Shown here piece after piece: positions 62,895 to 64,000 of a stretch of 64,000 bases of DNA. The first letter of the stretch is position 1, and every line of letters begins with the position of its first letter. A model generated the notes under the pieces. The model worked only from the letters and a program-made list of their open reading frames with translations, was not told the DNA's origin and did no database searches. Source of the stretch: G963674685 sp963674685 (GTDB lineage: Bacteria; Lernaellota; Lernaellaia; JACKCT01); NCBI GenBank assembly GCA_963674685.2, contig CAXXWT010000007.1, forward strand, positions 62,001 to 126,000, read 5' to 3'. The position numbers and the translations under genes were made by a program.

Positions 62895-63518
62895 ATGAAA
62901 CTCCTACTCAAAATCCTGGTTTTGATGATTGTGGGATTGACAGTCGCCGGGTGCGCAGGGCGGACCGTCGATCCCGATGTCGTTTACAAGGACGGCTATT
63001 CAAGCTATGTCGACGTTCTGCGCGAGTGGACGCGAAACGACAAAATTTATGAAAATTTCGAAACCGAGCTGATCATCGACGCCACCTGGTATTCCAAGGT
63101 TTACCGCGACGCTCTGCGAAAGGAAAAAGCCCGGGCCGAGAAACTGCCCGAAGAAGAAGTCGCCGTTTTGGAGCGCAAAGACGCCGAGGAGCTCAAGACC
63201 ATGGTGCGCTTTCTGGTGACGGCCTACGCCCCGCGGGGATACCGGATGAATCTGGCCGACCCGCAGCCAAGTTTTCGCCTCTGGCTCATGGACGTCAAAG
63301 GAAACAAAGCGGCTCCCGTCACCATCAAAGTCGTGAAGATGAAGCGAAAAGCCGACTTGAAATATTACCCCCATATATCCAAGTGGGCTGCGACATACCA
63401 GGTTGTCTTTCCAAGATATTCCGACGAAGGCGGGGAATTGATTCTGTCCGGCGGCAAAATAATCCTGCAGGCGGCGGGCATTCAGGGCGAAGCGCGCCTC
63501 GAATGGATTGTCCCTTAG
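62895..63518 (+). CDS. Lipoprotein of unknown function
   Basis: A 207-residue lipoprotein with lipobox GLTVAGC. The mature part is charged, with WTRNDKIYENFETELIIDAT, FLVTAYAPRGYRMNLADPQP and LILSGGKIILQAAG; a small beta-rich domain is likely. It is not a family I can name. The start ATG 62895 has a plain 5' region. It follows dispersed repeat copy B and precedes the 7-mer array. Confidence 0.7.
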   Translation: MKLLLKILVLMIVGLTVAGCAGRTVDPDVVYKDGYSSYVDVLREWTRNDKIYENFETELIIDATWYSKVYRDALRKEKARAEKLPEEEVAVLERKDAEELKTMVRFLVTAYAPRGYRMNLADPQPSFRLWLMDVKGNKAAPVTIKVVKMKRKADLKYYPHISKWAATYQVVFPRYSDEGGELILSGGKIILQAAGIQGEARLEWIVP

Positions 63519-63572
63519 ATTTAAGGAGGAAGGCTGAAGGATGAACAGAGCTGGAGCCCTGCGATCGATTGA

Positions 63573-63607
63573 ACTAAACACTAGCCACTAGTCACTAAAC
63601 ACTACTC
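63573..63607. repeat. Heptanucleotide tandem repeat (CTAxxCA type)
   Basis: Five heptamers head to tail: CTAAACA, CTAGCCA, CTAGTCA, CTAAACA, CTACTCA. The reverse complement is TGxxTAG, related to the TAGTGGC array at 5778-5808. It lies between the lipoprotein and rsmD genes. Confidence 0.85.
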
Positions 63608-63652
63608 AAAATTCCTCTTGCAAAATTTTTCTTAAGAGTAAAACATCATTCA

Positions 63653-64000
63653 ATGCGCGTGATTTCAGGAAGAAATAAAGGACGCAAACTCGCCGCTCCC
63701 AGGGGAATGAGCACCCGTCCCACTTCGGATCGCGTCCGCGAAGCTCTTTTCAATATTATCGCAACGCAAATCAACGGGTCGTCTTTTCTCGACTTGTATG
63801 CGGGCAGCGGCGCCGTGGGAATCGAAGCCGAGGGGCGCGGCGCCGAAAAAGTCGTTTTTGTGGAAAACAATCGCAGCGCATTGTCGGTGCTGCGCAACAA
63901 TATCCGCCTTGCCGGCGTCGACGCCCGCGTCATGGCAACGAGCGTCGCCCGGTCCATTGACATCCTCGCGGATGAAGGCGCGTGCTTCGATCTGATTTTT
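63653..64000 (+). CDS. rsmD: 16S rRNA (guanine966-N2)-methyltransferase RsmD (3' end cut by window edge)
   Basis: The first 116 residues of a class I SAM-dependent methyltransferase that methylates N2 of G966 in 16S rRNA. Family motifs are MRVISGRNKGRKL, RPTSDRVREALFNI, the SAM loop FLDLYAGSGAVGIEA and VFVENNRSA. The expected DPPY motif lies beyond position 64000. ATG 63653 has only weak ribosome binding (AAGAG). The gene is complete at its 5' end and open at the right edge. Confidence 0.93.
   Translation, partial: MRVISGRNKGRKLAAPRGMSTRPTSDRVREALFNIIATQINGSSFLDLYAGSGAVGIEAEGRGAEKVVFVENNRSALSVLRNNIRLAGVDARVMATSVARSIDILADEGACFDLIF

Overview
The window is a stretch of chromosome from a GC-rich, Gram-negative (two-membrane) bacterium. 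It carries tamB next to an Omp85 gene, many lipoproteins with recognisable lipoboxes, and housekeeping genes (rlmN, metK, ahcY, alaS, gdhA, rsmD). An in-frame UGA at the catalytic position of a methionine sulfoxide reductase indicates selenocysteine use. Many secreted proteins carry long Asp-rich linkers, a style I associate from memory with uncultivated lineages near the former Deltaproteobacteria. That placement is inference; no rRNA is present to settle it. I see no phage, CRISPR array, tRNA or rRNA, and only one weak trace of a transposase.

1-9.8 kb: end of a response regulator, a CAP-domain secreted protein, rlmN, an ankyrin-repeat protein, the beta and gamma-like subunits of a sodium-pumping decarboxylase, a B12-binding radical SAM enzyme, an acyl-CoA synthetase-like enzyme and a small Cys-containing membrane protein. 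9.8-15.4 kb: metK-ahcY behind a strongly structured leader, an M19 dipeptidase, the selenocysteine MsrA with a SECIS-like hairpin, a Cys-rich mini-protein and a response regulator. 15.6-24.2 kb: a large Asp-linker lipoprotein resembling six-hairpin glycosidases, a GT-C-like membrane protein, alaS, a lipoprotein and a 499-bp non-coding stretch. 24.2-33.6 kb: tamB and an Omp85 protein with about seven POTRA domains, a 53-residue membrane protein, an alpha/beta-hydrolase lipoprotein and a SUMF1-like lipoprotein.

33.7-38.7 kb: an AT-rich NYN gene, a terminator, and a tightly packed four-gene operon (34496-38701, minus strand) encoding membrane proteins of unknown function. This operon is the best candidate here for an undescribed system. 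38.9-49.8 kb: a gingipain-like C25 peptidase with fibronectin repeats, a receiver/DUF4388/J-domain/TPR fusion, gdhA with a clear terminator, an arylsulfotransferase-like beta-propeller and a hydrolase-like lipoprotein. 49.8-51.6 kb: an AT-rich PIN-domain gene pair that looks like a toxin-antitoxin unit, followed by an inverted pair of a dispersed repeat. 51.6-64 kb: surface carbohydrate-active proteins (Ig-like/alpha-barrel lipoprotein, GH-A type hydrolase, heparinase II/III-like lyase) mixed with an SDR enzyme, a SUMF1-like lipoprotein, a tiny Asp-repeat protein, a ferredoxin resembling the RLI/ABCE1 iron-sulfur domain, a YkgJ-type protein, a solo CHASE2 protein, a lipoprotein and the 5' part of rsmD.

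Three dispersed repeat families run through the window: heptanucleotide tandem repeats in three intergenic spots, a roughly 50-bp element with four copies (two forming an inverted pair), and a CCTTCGACAAGCTCAGG-type repeat inserted inside two Asp-rich linkers. The secreted proteins suggest a cell that degrades and modifies external proteins and polysaccharides, with Asp-rich spacers holding these proteins away from the membrane.
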